Source: Sitta carolinensis
Lineage: Eukaryota > Chordata > Aves > Passeriformes > Sittidae
Reading direction: 5' to 3'
DNA length: 64,000 nt
Assembly: GCA_032173965.1 (NCBI GenBank)
Contig: CM063284.1
Span: 102,858,410 to 102,922,409 of the forward strand
Shown: in pieces, positions 12,801-25,200 of the stretch
Layout of the letters: every line of letters starts with the position of its first letter
How positions within the stretch are numbered: the first letter of the stretch is position 1
Notes under the pieces: model-generated
Seen by the model: only the letters and a program-made list of their open reading frames with translations
What the model was told of the DNA's origin: nothing
The model's database searches: none
Position numbers and translations under genes: made by a program

Positions 12801-15800
12801 TAGTTCCACCTCAGAACAGTAGCATTTTATTGACATTTTGAGCAGAACTAATTTGCTAATGAAGGGGAGGGCATGGGGTATCATAACTTCATCTGTCGAT
12901 CTGAAAACTAATGAGACAAGCAAAGATGTATCCAATGAAAATCCAATGTCTGTATGTTTTCACAGCTCTGTAGAAGTCTGATTCCGCCTCCAGATTTTGT
13001 GTTATTTTTGATTCACATGCCCTCAATTATCTTCCTGTAAGCTCTGTCCACAGTTGTGGCACGAGACAAATGTAGCTGTCTAATATTTCTGAGGAAGGAT
13101 TACATAGTATTGCATGGTGGTTTTGGGAAGTTTTCCAGACTGAAAGGGATCAACCTTTATTATTTTTAATAATTTCTGATGTGTTTTGTTGTAGATTCTT
13201 AAATCCCATGAATAAGTAAAAGAAATCTTCAGTTTTTGAGATATTTGCATGGGAAAATTTGTTAGATTATGTATTGTAGCCTTGATCTTGAATCATGAAA
13301 ATGTTTTTGGATCTTGTTTTTTGCATTTGTGCTTCTTTAGATATTCACACTCTCTTCTGCTTGTATCTCGTAGAATTGCAAATATCTCAATGGAAATTGC
13401 AGTCAAGTTTGAGGAAATGCATCTGGGCAGACCCCTAGCTCACCTTGTAGAGCAATGTAGGTGTCCTGCTGGTTACACTGGATTGTCCTGCCAGGTACTG
13501 AACCCTTGAATTCTTTTTGTGTGTCTAATAGTGTGAAAGTAAGAAAAAAAATTTACTTCAATGGCTTTTAAAATTGTTTGTAGCTGTTGATGCTGTGATA
13601 ATTTTTATTTTTTTTTTTAAATTTTATTTTGTTCTCCTTGCAACTAGAGCTGTGCTCCAGGATACTACAGGGGAAAGCATTCAGAACTCAGTGTAAGAGA
13701 GCCTCACACTCTCATAGCACCTTGTGTGCCTTGTCAGTGCAACAACCACAGTGAAACCTGTGATCCTGACACTGGAAAATGCTTGGTATGTATATCTTAC
13801 ACATCCTTCTATTGATTTCACCTGAGCATACAATGGCAGTAACCTATCCAAGGAGTTTTTAGGAGAAGTATATTGCTGTATCTCTTTGACAAAATGTGAT
13901 TTTTTTTTTTCCCCCCACAGCTCTGAAAGATGGAAAATCTGAATAGTTTCCCTTAAGGTACATTCCATAAATTTAGCAAGGTTTTGGAGCATCAACATAC
14001 TCAAAATAATTATTTTAGTTTTAATTTTCGTTTTAATATTACTTGTGTATTAGTTGAGTTGATCTGTTTTTTTGTGAACCTTTTTGGGTGTCTGGACAAG
14101 GTCTGCCTAGGAACACAGAATAAGAAACAAAGGATGCAGCAGAGCCATATCACACCACAGACTTAAATCAAAAGTAAATTCTTTCTCAGGAAGAGAATCC
14201 TCTGGGCAGCTTTCTAATGCCCAGAGACTACAGTATTGTAGGGATATGCCTCAACTAATTTGATTTGCTCACTTTTCCCATTTTATTCCAAAGATAAAGA
14301 GGGGTCACATATGACTAACACATTTTGTCTCTCTTGTGGTCTGACAGGCTGCTGACAGAAAATTCTCATCTAACCAAATAAGGCATATTAAGTCCATTCC
14401 CTGGCATTGCTCAGTGTTTTTTCCTAATTTTTTTCCTCAGTTGCTTTAATTTTCCAGGGTGAGTAGGTTAGTTCAAAGTCAACTTCTGCTGAATTAATTC
14501 TTGAAGTTAGTTTTTTAAGTGAGTTTCCTTAGTCCTTCAGGCTTTTCTAAGTCATTATTTTGCTTTTAGGTTTGTACAAAAGTGTGTATCTCATGAGTAA
14601 GAACTGAGGTTCTCACTTTTATGGGGCTAAAATGCATAGGTCTCTCACAGAAGTGAATATTCATGCTTCTTCCTCTTAGTTTCTTGTGGAGGGTTAGCAA
14701 GTCATCTGTGTTTTGAGATTATTACTCAGCCATTTCCAGCTGAGTGGTGTAGGCAAGAGAGTTGGTTTTCATCTGACTTCTACTCCCATAAAATAGGAGA
14801 TTGCATTGCTACTATTTATCTCATCAAGCAACCTAAAATACACACTAGCAGGTATATGAAATACAGAATAAGAAAAAAGAAAGGTCAAAAGATAAAAAGT
14901 GGGGAAGCCGAAAAGTACTTTTGTTCACTTAGGGGCCTAGTCACATAAATCATGTTTATAATACCAATTTAGTATTTTAATATTAATAGCACTGGTTATT
15001 GATCAGTATTCTTGATAAATTAAATGTAGTGTCTGTGAATCCTAACTGTAGCTAGTCCTCAGCATTTGCTGAAATGCTGAAACAGAAAAGCCAGATATTC
15101 TATTTAATTTCTTTTTTTTGTTTCTTTTTTTGTTTGTTTTTGGGGTTTTTTTTGTTTGTTTGTTTGTTTGGGTTTTTTTTTATTTTTTGTTTGTTTTGGG
15201 GTTTTCTTTAGGATTTTGCATTTTGCACTGTGATGTCCTGACCTGAGTTGATTAATAATAGCAAAAATACATAGACTTTATGGAAATTAAGAAAAGAAAT
15301 TAGGTCAGCCTGCCTGAAGGGGCATTCACATAAGAGAAAATATGCTGGCATTTTGTTTGCATAAAAGGTCAGAGAATGCTGACCAGTGGGAAGTGACTCT
15401 ACTCCACTCTACGCAGAGATCACTGTTGGAAGCTGTACCAATATATTGATACAGTAGATAAAGTTACTCCTGTTGTTTCTTGTTATTTTAAACCATCTGA
15501 ATTTTGTGTCTCAGAACTGCGGAGATAACACAGTTGGTGATCACTGCAGTGCTTGTGCCCCAGGCTACTATGGGAAAGTCACTGGATCTGCCAATGACTG
15601 CTCTCTTTGTGCCTGTCCCAGAGCCAACCCTGTCAGGTAACCAGAATTTAGGGAATCCAGTTTATATTTTACTATTCCCTTTTCTTGTGTTGTAGGTCTA
15701 ACCTACTCCTTCTGCTCCTCCTACACAATGGCAAAAGGGGTTGGTTATCGTTATGTATCCTTAATTTTTAAACCTTTGAATGCTGCCTATTTTTATTTAG

Positions 15801-18800
15801 TAAATGGAACTGTACTGGTAACTATGCACTATTTTAAAATAAAAAGATTAGGTGAAAGATAAGTCAATTGCTTTTCTAAGACTAGAATAGACACGTCGAC
15901 TGTTTTATAGATAATTGACTAAGTTGCTGTGGCATTGTATAGTATCAAATGTGAGTCTCTTTCCTTATTCAGAGAACAGCACTTTTGTATTTACAAAGAT
16001 CCAGGCCATCCCCACTCAATGCAGGAGCTTTTCACGAGATCAGTCCAAGGGGAAGAACAAGTACTCTTTCGTCTGAAATTTATGCATCCGCTTGTTTGGT
16101 AGAGGAACAGTTAACTTGGTACTTTGAAAAACAAAATGCTATGCAGGCTTGGATTTTTCATAAGCTAAAAAAGTATATTTGTTTTTTGCTTTTGTATAAT
16201 TGATTCAGAATGAGAGTCTACCAATTCTGGTGTCCTCATGCAAGTCTTAGTTAAATACATATCTGTATTTATGTACATATCATACAACATCCATTTTATG
16301 TTGTCTTACCTTTTCAAAGGAAGGCCATAATGTGCTCTAGCATGTTATGCAGTAATGGAGCCACATTGGGGAAGCAAACATAACTAATTTAAAGTCCGAA
16401 TTCTTGAGCAATGCAGTCAGATTAAACAGAAGATGCTGTTGAGTACAGTATTTAACCTGTGGCTGAAGGTGTTATTTGTCTTTGTATGGTCTTCTATTTA
16501 TATGATAGCAGGTATTTGTTTATCCTTCCTCCAGTTTTAGTCCCACTTGTGTCCTGAAAGGTGTTCAGGATTACTATTGTGATGCTTGTCTCCCAGGATA
16601 TGAAGGACAGTACTGTGAAAGGTGAGTTACATATGATGTTCCCATGTATTCCCAACTCCCAAGAACAGTTCGTTAATATGAGCTGTATGCGTACTCAGAT
16701 TATTCAGAGTTCCTAAACGAGTGTGTAGATGCGTGCTCAAGGACTTGGAGTGATTTGTCAGTTAGTGTTGAACTATTAACACCTGATGTCATGACGAATA
16801 TCCCTTGATGTTTGGTGTGCCATTCCTCCCTGTAGGTGCTCCCCTGGCTATTATGGTGACCCTCAGCTCCCTGGGGGCAGCTGCCGCCTGTGCCAGTGCA
16901 ATCCGGGCGGTTCTGTGCACGGGACCTGCGACAGTGCCACGGGGCAGTGCCTCTGCAAGCCGGGGGTAACGGGGCAGCTCTGCGAGCAGTGTGAGCCGAG
17001 GCACCTTCTGGTGGAAGACGAGTGTGTGTGTAGGTGGTTTTTAAGTTGTTTCCTCTCCCAAGGGGCTGTGGTCTGCTGCAGTGATACTTGTACGTGGTTA
17101 TTCCTAGGATGGGTTTATTATGTCAGGCCCTGTTCTTTCTGTGAAGGAAAGAAACCCTAACAACTTATTATTTCTGTAAGACAGAGAGGTTTGGAGAAGG
17201 CCTTCTCTGGAGGTCTCATCCAACCTCAACCATTCTGTGAACACAGAGGAAACTACAGTAGAAATCATAACATCGGACAAGCAGTTTATCCTTAAAATGG
17301 CTTATTTAGTGTTACAAACAAATTTAAGGAAAGATAATTTTAAGACTTCTGCTGACTATTTAATATCTTATTTATTGCAAAATCTTGAATTCCTATATCA
17401 TTGACCCTTTGGATGTGCAGTTGCTGTAATAATACTTTTGGAATTATCCCAGGTTTATAGGCATTCTCCAGCAGTAATAAGTCATATTCCCCCAGTAAAT
17501 ACTTTTGTAATTCTTTATGAGAGTATAAATAGCAGAAAGACACATCTAGTACAGCAATTTGCTGCTTATAATGAACCAGGATTGAGAACTTTGGTTTTAT
17601 CTTGTATAAATTGAAAAAAAACCCAAAAAAACAAACTGGGAAATAAATGGAATTACAGGACTGTAGGCATGAATATCCTGTCTGCCAAACCTGTTTGACT
17701 GAGTGGCTACATGTATTTATTGCTAAATAGCCTCAATAAACTTATAAAACAGCAAGCAGCTCAATAGTTAGCAGGACCAATGCAGCTCTAATGTGTGTTA
17801 ACCTAAGGAGAATGTGTTGGGAATAAATTCACTCTTTGGCAAGAAGGGAAAGGCAAGATTACAAATCTGTGTATTCAGAGTTATTATACTTTATATAATA
17901 ACTTAACTGAAATGATGGAGGCACGTTCTGTCTAAATCCAAAGTGCAGTATTTTTTGTCTTCATTTTAATACTAACACTGCTTCCTTAAAATTGTTTATT
18001 TAGCTTGTGATGACAACTGCACAGGAGTTTTGTTAAACAGTTTGGATAATCTCAATGAGGCCATGCTTTCAGTGAACCTCACTGGTATTGACCGTGTGCC
18101 CTATGGGATATTATCAGAGCTGGAGAATGCAACGCAACATCTGAAGGTAAAATGAAGACTTAAACAGCAGAAATATTCAGTCTCACTTGTAAAGCAAAAC
18201 TTGGAGCCACTCACAGGTGTTAGTAATGTGACAGAAGGCCTCCTGAAGTTCATGGCTTGCTGTGGAAATATACCTTAAATTATTTGGCTGCCTGTATTAG
18301 TTTCTTTTCACTTGTTGCATTGGTGTTTAGATAAATGGATTAATATATTTTTCAACCAGAAATGTATGCTCTATGTATGTGCTTCACCTAGATTTTGTGC
18401 ATTCTTAAGTCTGGCCAGCAAGGGGATTAACTTTCAGTGGTGAAATAGAAAGAGCCGGGTCTTCTCCCTGTTTGGTCCCTTTGCTAAAGAGCTGCCAAGG
18501 CATAGATCTAGAGGCCGTTTCCCTAGAGTTCCCTGGGTCCTTCCCTGGAGTGGTAGGCTGCTTTTCCATTAGCAACTATACTCGGGGTGCAGTAGTTTGC
18601 TTTCTTTTGGCTCGTGGCAGTCCCAAGTGCTTTACTCTATCTTCCACCTCAGGACACTAAAGTCAGTTGGAATGTTTCAATATTGGACACTTTCAGACTG
18701 TTTGGGGCAAACCTCCCTTCTGCTCCTCCCCCCCCCCCCCCCCCCCCCTTAAACGAAGTGTGAAATAGCACTTTTTGTGATTCTAAAAGGTCATTTATTG

Positions 18801-20226
18801 TTGCTGAGGAATGAGTTCATGTGGCCTCTCTACAAAAAGTGATAAACAAGCTCCTCCCTGCTTCAAGACTACTGAAAATAAGCACATTTATTTGTAAGAG
18901 TCTTCTCAGCAATAGTCAAGCTCTGAGTCAGAAACAAAGCTATCTTCTTTGTATTTCACCATACCACAAGAAAATCAAAATAATGTGAGTTTTTTTGCTG
19001 CCAAATTCAGCAAATTAAAATTTTGAATTATAATTCCTTCTATTTAAGATACAAGACAGAATGAGTTCCATTCAGTGTACTTCAAAATGCTAATAATTAC
19101 AATAATTGATTGCAAACTTAAAATTAAATTAAATGTTTATGCTTCATCAGAGGTACTCTTATCCTTGAATTTCAGTTGCTAACCTTTTAAAAAGGAAAGC
19201 TTCAGTGATGCTTTCCTTCCTTTATGTCCTAAGGCATAAGTGTATTCAACTGTTGTAATACTTCAAGGATACAATTCACTTCCTTTCTATAATTAGTTTG
19301 TGTTTGTATAGGAGCACCATCATCTTTTCCTTGGAAACATTATTCATGTGTAGTTTTTATTGTGTACTTTATTGCAAAGAAAAGTAAAATCTTATGTAAA
19401 ATAAGGGCAGTTTAAATTTCTACTTACTTCTTAAGTAAGTTTAAATTTCTTGACTATAAGCAAGTTTGCCTTAACTACTTAAGTAAGCTTCTACTTCTTA
19501 CTTTTTAAAGTTTTCGTGTATACATTTTTTCAATATTAAAATTAAATCAAAGCCAGATGTCACTTTTTTGGAAGTCAGGTGCTTAAAGGGATATAATACT
19601 TCTTGCGACTCATGTAATTTTGTTTATGTCAGGCCATTGTGTTTTTTAAACAACTTAATCATGGGGATAAGTTGATAGTCTTATCATTTTTCTCTGTTTG
19701 GAAACAGGTATTCCCCTTTTTGTGGATATTTTAAGATTACCTTCCCTTTTGCCTTGTACCAAAGAAACTGTGGCTGGAGGCCAGAAAATCCCCAAGGTTT
19801 TTTTTGGTGAATTACAAATCATCTCTGAAGGGCTGTACCCTGCACTCGTGCTAGTAGCTCAGGAACTTGAGTACTTCCTCTTCTGTACCTTTATGTGGGT
19901 CCTTTGGTAATAACAATGCCATCAAATCAGATTGTCCACTCCTCATTGTTTCTGTACCTCCAGTCCACTGGAAGACTTCAGCAGTTCTGTTTTTCTAGCT
20001 AAAGCCTCCTGCTTTATTCCTCATGATGTACCTAAACTTGTTTGCTGTCCCATCCTCCTTTTTTGAGCTAGGCTTTTAAAGAAACCTGCTGGGATTTAAG
20101 ACTCAAGAGCTTGAGCTTTATCTTTCACTTGTTTTTCATGCTGAAGAAAAGACTTTGGAATTTCCATTTGACACAATGCTGTTGGATACTCTTGTGTATT
20201 AGTCTTTTAAAGATTTGGATTTTACT

Positions 20227-20269
<43 letters not shown>

Positions 20270-22245
20270 CTTATTATAGTGTTTACAATGATTGGCTCTG
20301 AAACATCTGAAATCTAAAAATAACCTTTCCTAGGCTTGCTCTCTCTGTAAGAGATGCCCTAAGTTTCTTGCATTCTTTGGTATTCTGTGGCAGGCCTTGA
20401 CTGTATCAAATATAATAGCCTTGGTTACAATGACCTATTTGTTGCCATATGGAGCAGGTTTGAGGTGACCTTGAAGGCAAATACAGCCTATTATTCTTTC
20501 TCATTGACAAAGGACTGCTGATCTCCAGGGTCATCCTCATGGAGAGACCCTAGTGCAGCTGTTCTGACAGGACCAGCTACTGAAATAGTAGCAGATATGG
20601 AATTGGAAATATTTAATTTGAAGGGCCTTGGGACTCCTCAAAGTAGTTTATTTGGGCAGCTCAGACCGTGGTGAAATTGAGAATCAGGAATTCAGAACTG
20701 CTGCTTCCTTCCTTTTTACTCAATTAAAAAAACATGACTGGATTCTTGCTTATTTAAAAAAATGGTACAATGTGTCACATGAACTGTATGTATGTAATTA
20801 CTTTATGTCATCTTGTGTGCTTTGAAAATCAGTCTTTCAAACATATAAATAATCTAAATAGCGGGCATAGTTATTTTCTTCCCAGCTTTTCTGGACCGAC
20901 AACAAAGTCTTCAAATTACAATGGGCTCTTACTTCTCATTTCTTTTAGAGGTCTATAGCTCCTAGAGAAGATCCAACTTACTCGTTAGATACAGCAAAAG
21001 AAAATCTTCTGAATTTATCAGGAGGCATTGATCATTTGCATGAAGAGGTAGGTGCTGGCTTCTTTATTCTTAGCCTATGAGGAGAAATCGTTTGAGATTT
21101 CATAGCATGATAGTGTAATGCCAGAGACTTGTTCAGAAATTATTTAAAATCTATATAGTTCAGTTAAAGAATCCAGTCCATGCTGTATTCTTCCTGAAAA
21201 GGGGAGTTAATTGCTTTGAGGAAATCTGCAAACTACAGTGGCTTATGATAGTGTGTCAGAGATTTACATAGTTTCTGTTAAATTTTTTTTGCACTGTGAT
21301 CATTTAATGTCCTAAAACTGGAGAAAGTGAGTTAATTTCTTCTCATTGGTTTTAATTTGTGGAGCTTATTAATAGTTATATCATAGCTGAGTATTCACCA
21401 AAAAGTCCTTGATACCTGTAGTATTGTGTTTAAAATGGTATCAGGAGAAATAAATCTGTTAAAATCTCACAGGAAATGTAGAAAACATTTGTATTCTTTA
21501 TCCAGTCTTAAGAGAAGAATAACTGCAGGTAGGAAATAGACCATAGTACTAGAGCCATCAGATCTCATTTGCTGACCTTATCTTCTTATAATTTTCTGGC
21601 CATGTACAGTGAATCTAACTGGGTGCTTCCACTGAGAGTTTTTATTGTATTGCATTAATATTGATATATCCAGAACAGTGATTTTCTTAACAGACATTAA
21701 TTATACCTAAAAAATTATATAATATTTACTTAGTTAAATAAATAGCTTTGCTAATTATGAGCTTACTCATTATGGAAATAATTGATAACTCTGATTTGAG
21801 AGTCTGAAATTTTAAACATAAGTAAGGCATCTGCAAGCATGGAAGCATCAGAGATTTGTAAACCAGTTAGATCTACCATATCAAAAAGCACTGTTTCCTT
21901 AAACTAAAATATTCTCAATATTAAGAAAATAAGCACACAAACCATAGACAAGTGTCAGGAATTAATCAGTGTTTTAGGAGAACTGTCAAATATCATCTCT
22001 GATTTTATTCTAGACAACTAGATTTTTGAAAAAAGCTCAGCAACTTGACACAATGACCCAGAAAACCAGGAATAAAAGTCAAGAACTGACTGGCTTTATT
22101 GACACAGTACATACAACCATCAAAGGTATCCTGTTCTTAAGATATTTCCATTTCCTTACAAAATTTAGTAAGGGTATGTCCTTTGCAACTCTTAAAATCC
22201 TATTTACATGGAAAATGCTGCAGTTTGCATAGGGGATTCAAATAC

Positions 22246-22281
<36 letters not shown>

Positions 22282-25200
22282 GGTATGGCTAAATTGTTTA
22301 CTCTCCTGCTCAGTGCTTACTGAAGTTGCCTTGTCACTAAATGAAACACTGGGCCTGGACCTGCCACTGTCAAATGCTACATCTCAGAGCCTGCAGGATG
22401 ATATTTCTGCCCTGTTGGATGCATTGCGCAAGAAGGATTTTGTTCAACAGCACCATAATGCTACCACAGTCCTAAAGTAAGCCTGTTCTACCAAACACCT
22501 AATTTCACATATGCCTTTGCCATGCAGCACTGCTTTTTTGAAGGGAGATCTGGAGAAACATTTTGCCATAATAAGTGGCAGTGTGATAGTTAGCCCAGGT
22601 GGAGCTACGTGAACGTCATTTTGGAGTTGCATGGTTTGGTGATGCTTGATCCATCCCATGTGGTTACAAATCAATAATAAAGTCTTTTAGAAGTCTGTAA
22701 AATCAATAGTAAAGCCTGTTAACTTGGATGTGATACAAAATTCCCCTACAATAAGTCAAAAGACTCACTGATGTCAGATTCTTTCAGATCTGACCGCAAT
22801 ACACATCTGCGTTGATTTTGGCTGTCAGTCAATTGCAAGCCCAGGACATGTCTGGCCTGCTGAAGGACATGACGTTTGATTGTCACTGGAACATTTGCAA
22901 AGCTCTTCAAATAAAACCAAGGCATTTTTTAAAGCATTCTGAGTCATTGCTTAGGATTGTATTCTGTTGTCTTGATTTGCCCCCAGTTGAAAGCTATTTT
23001 GAAATGGCTTTTAAGTCATTATTAGTGCTTATTGCCAGACTTGGCAAGATAAAAAAATTACTTTTCTAGATGTCAGCAATTTTTTTGTTCCACTTTCAGA
23101 AGTATCAACTAATGCCATAGCACACCAAAACCTGTAAGAATGTTAATTAGCTTCAAGTGAAAAGGATTTAGACTAGAGCAGAATATTTCTGAAAACTTGA
23201 CTTTTTTTAATTAAGTGCTTTGGGTGAAGCAGGATGGAGTGTTTTTGCTGGTAGCATGTCTCATTTTATTCACAGACTTTTGCTGAATATAGAACTGTAT
23301 AGAAACTATATAGACATGAAAATGGACCAGAAATGTACCATTTATTCTTATTAGGAACTTCAAATATGTCTCCGAATGTGTTGTTCCATAGTAAAAGAAT
23401 ATTCTGACTTTCAACATCAACAGCTTTTGAGCTTTTATAGAAGGTGTTTGCAAATTAACTTTTTCAATTATAGTCTCTGTTGAAATTTCTGAAAGCTCTC
23501 TGATAAGGGTCCTTTGACAGATTGAAGAAAGGAGTTAATAAGTTCTGTAAGGTTGTTTGCTCTGCAGAATTTCTTAAGCAATGCAGCTGTAAATTCAAAA
23601 TTTATTTAAATAAGAAGCTTGCTAGTCTGTATTTTAGGGAGTAGATGTTGCCACATGGCTCACTGTGGACTGAGTTTGTGATCATGTGCTTTAGGCAACA
23701 TTCGGAACTGAGGTCTCCACACATTTGCCGTGAAAGGCAAAGTCCCCAGACAATTTGGAATATAATCTTTTTGCTCTATGCTGAAACTTGTAAAGTACTT
23801 AGATCTTGTAACTTTTTTAAGACTGTGGCTTCTGACTGAAAAAAGTCTGAATTTTTAGTTTTAGGAAATACATGCAAATGCACATCTGCTGCTCAGTAAG
23901 AAAGATGGAATGTATTTTGCTGTATATAACTGTGAAATAAACTATGTTTCATTGGCTTTGGCTAAAGTTCTATGTGATATGCACTCAGATTAACAAGGAC
24001 AAACATTTATGTAAAAATACCATTTCAGGAGTTGCAATGTTCAGCATAACTGCTAAAATGAAGAGAAACAAAGGAACAGACTTTCAGGATAATTTTAATT
24101 TCTGTTCCTTCAGTTCTGGAAAGTGCTCAAGTGTAGATGCAAATATTCCCAAATAGAACAGCTGAAGCAATTAACAACTGACAGATTAGGGAGAATTGAA
24201 TGTTTGCCAGATAATCTTGCTGATTAAAAATATAAATGCAGAGACTGTTCATTTCAGTGTTCATTTTAATGTGATTATTTATTTTTATTTGATATTTTAA
24301 CTTTTTTGGACTCTTGGGTATATGTCTTTCAGTTCTGGTTACTTGTTTCTTTCCAGTAATCCTTGTAATTGATGTTTTGAACCTACATTCAAAATATGAA
24401 TCACTACAATTAGGATATAGAGTACTCGCAGAGGAAAGTTTCACAGAGATTTTGATGTGGGGGGTTAGGTCCCAAACTGAGTCCAATCAAATGTGATTCA
24501 TAGTCACCCCTTTCCTCTCTAGTCATGAAATGCAAAGTTTATTAACTGTATTACTGTCCTCTCCCCAGGAAGTCATTATTTTGTGTGGTAAGATGAAAAA
24601 CTAAACTACTATGTGTATGCTGTTCTAGAAGAAAATGGTAGACTTTAGTGAGAAGATGCATATAAATTAATTTCACATGTCGCCATTTTCTCCTTAAGAA
24701 TTCCATGCCTAAGTTTCTCCTTTGCAGTTTCTTTAATTTCTGATTCCTATCCCTTTTCAGAGCTGCAGAAAAGTTGTTGACCCAGGTTCAGAAAGAGTAT
24801 TTCACACCCCAGCAGGAACTTGCTGAACTAAAAACAGATGCAAGCCAATTCTTATCAAAGCAGAGCAGCAGACTGCAGGATGCCCAGGACCTGGTGAATG
24901 AGGCGCTTGCTAACATCAATGAGACCCATCGCTTGTTTCCTCTCATCTCCAGCAACCTGGCAGAGTTAAATGTAAGACTAGACAGTCAATGTTGCTGTAT
25001 AAAAGATATCAAACGTGATTGTTTTTAAAAGCTGATATTTTGTGTTTTTAAACCTATTCAAATGTTTTAATATATATATAATGCCGTAAAAATTGCAAGG
25101 AAACCAGACCTCTGTTTAAAAACAATATTATGCATTATGTAAACTCATCAGTATAGCTGGCTTATCAGCTTACTATAAAACACTTGATTTATGCTATAGG

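Noticed and set aside
18728..18748. Poly(C) run as an i-motif or regulatory element
   Set aside because: A lone homopolymer deep in an intron; its true length is uncertain and nothing around it supports a function.
19425..19500. Repeated CTTAAGTAAG short palindromes
   Set aside because: Arms of about eight bases in AT-rich DNA are expected by chance.
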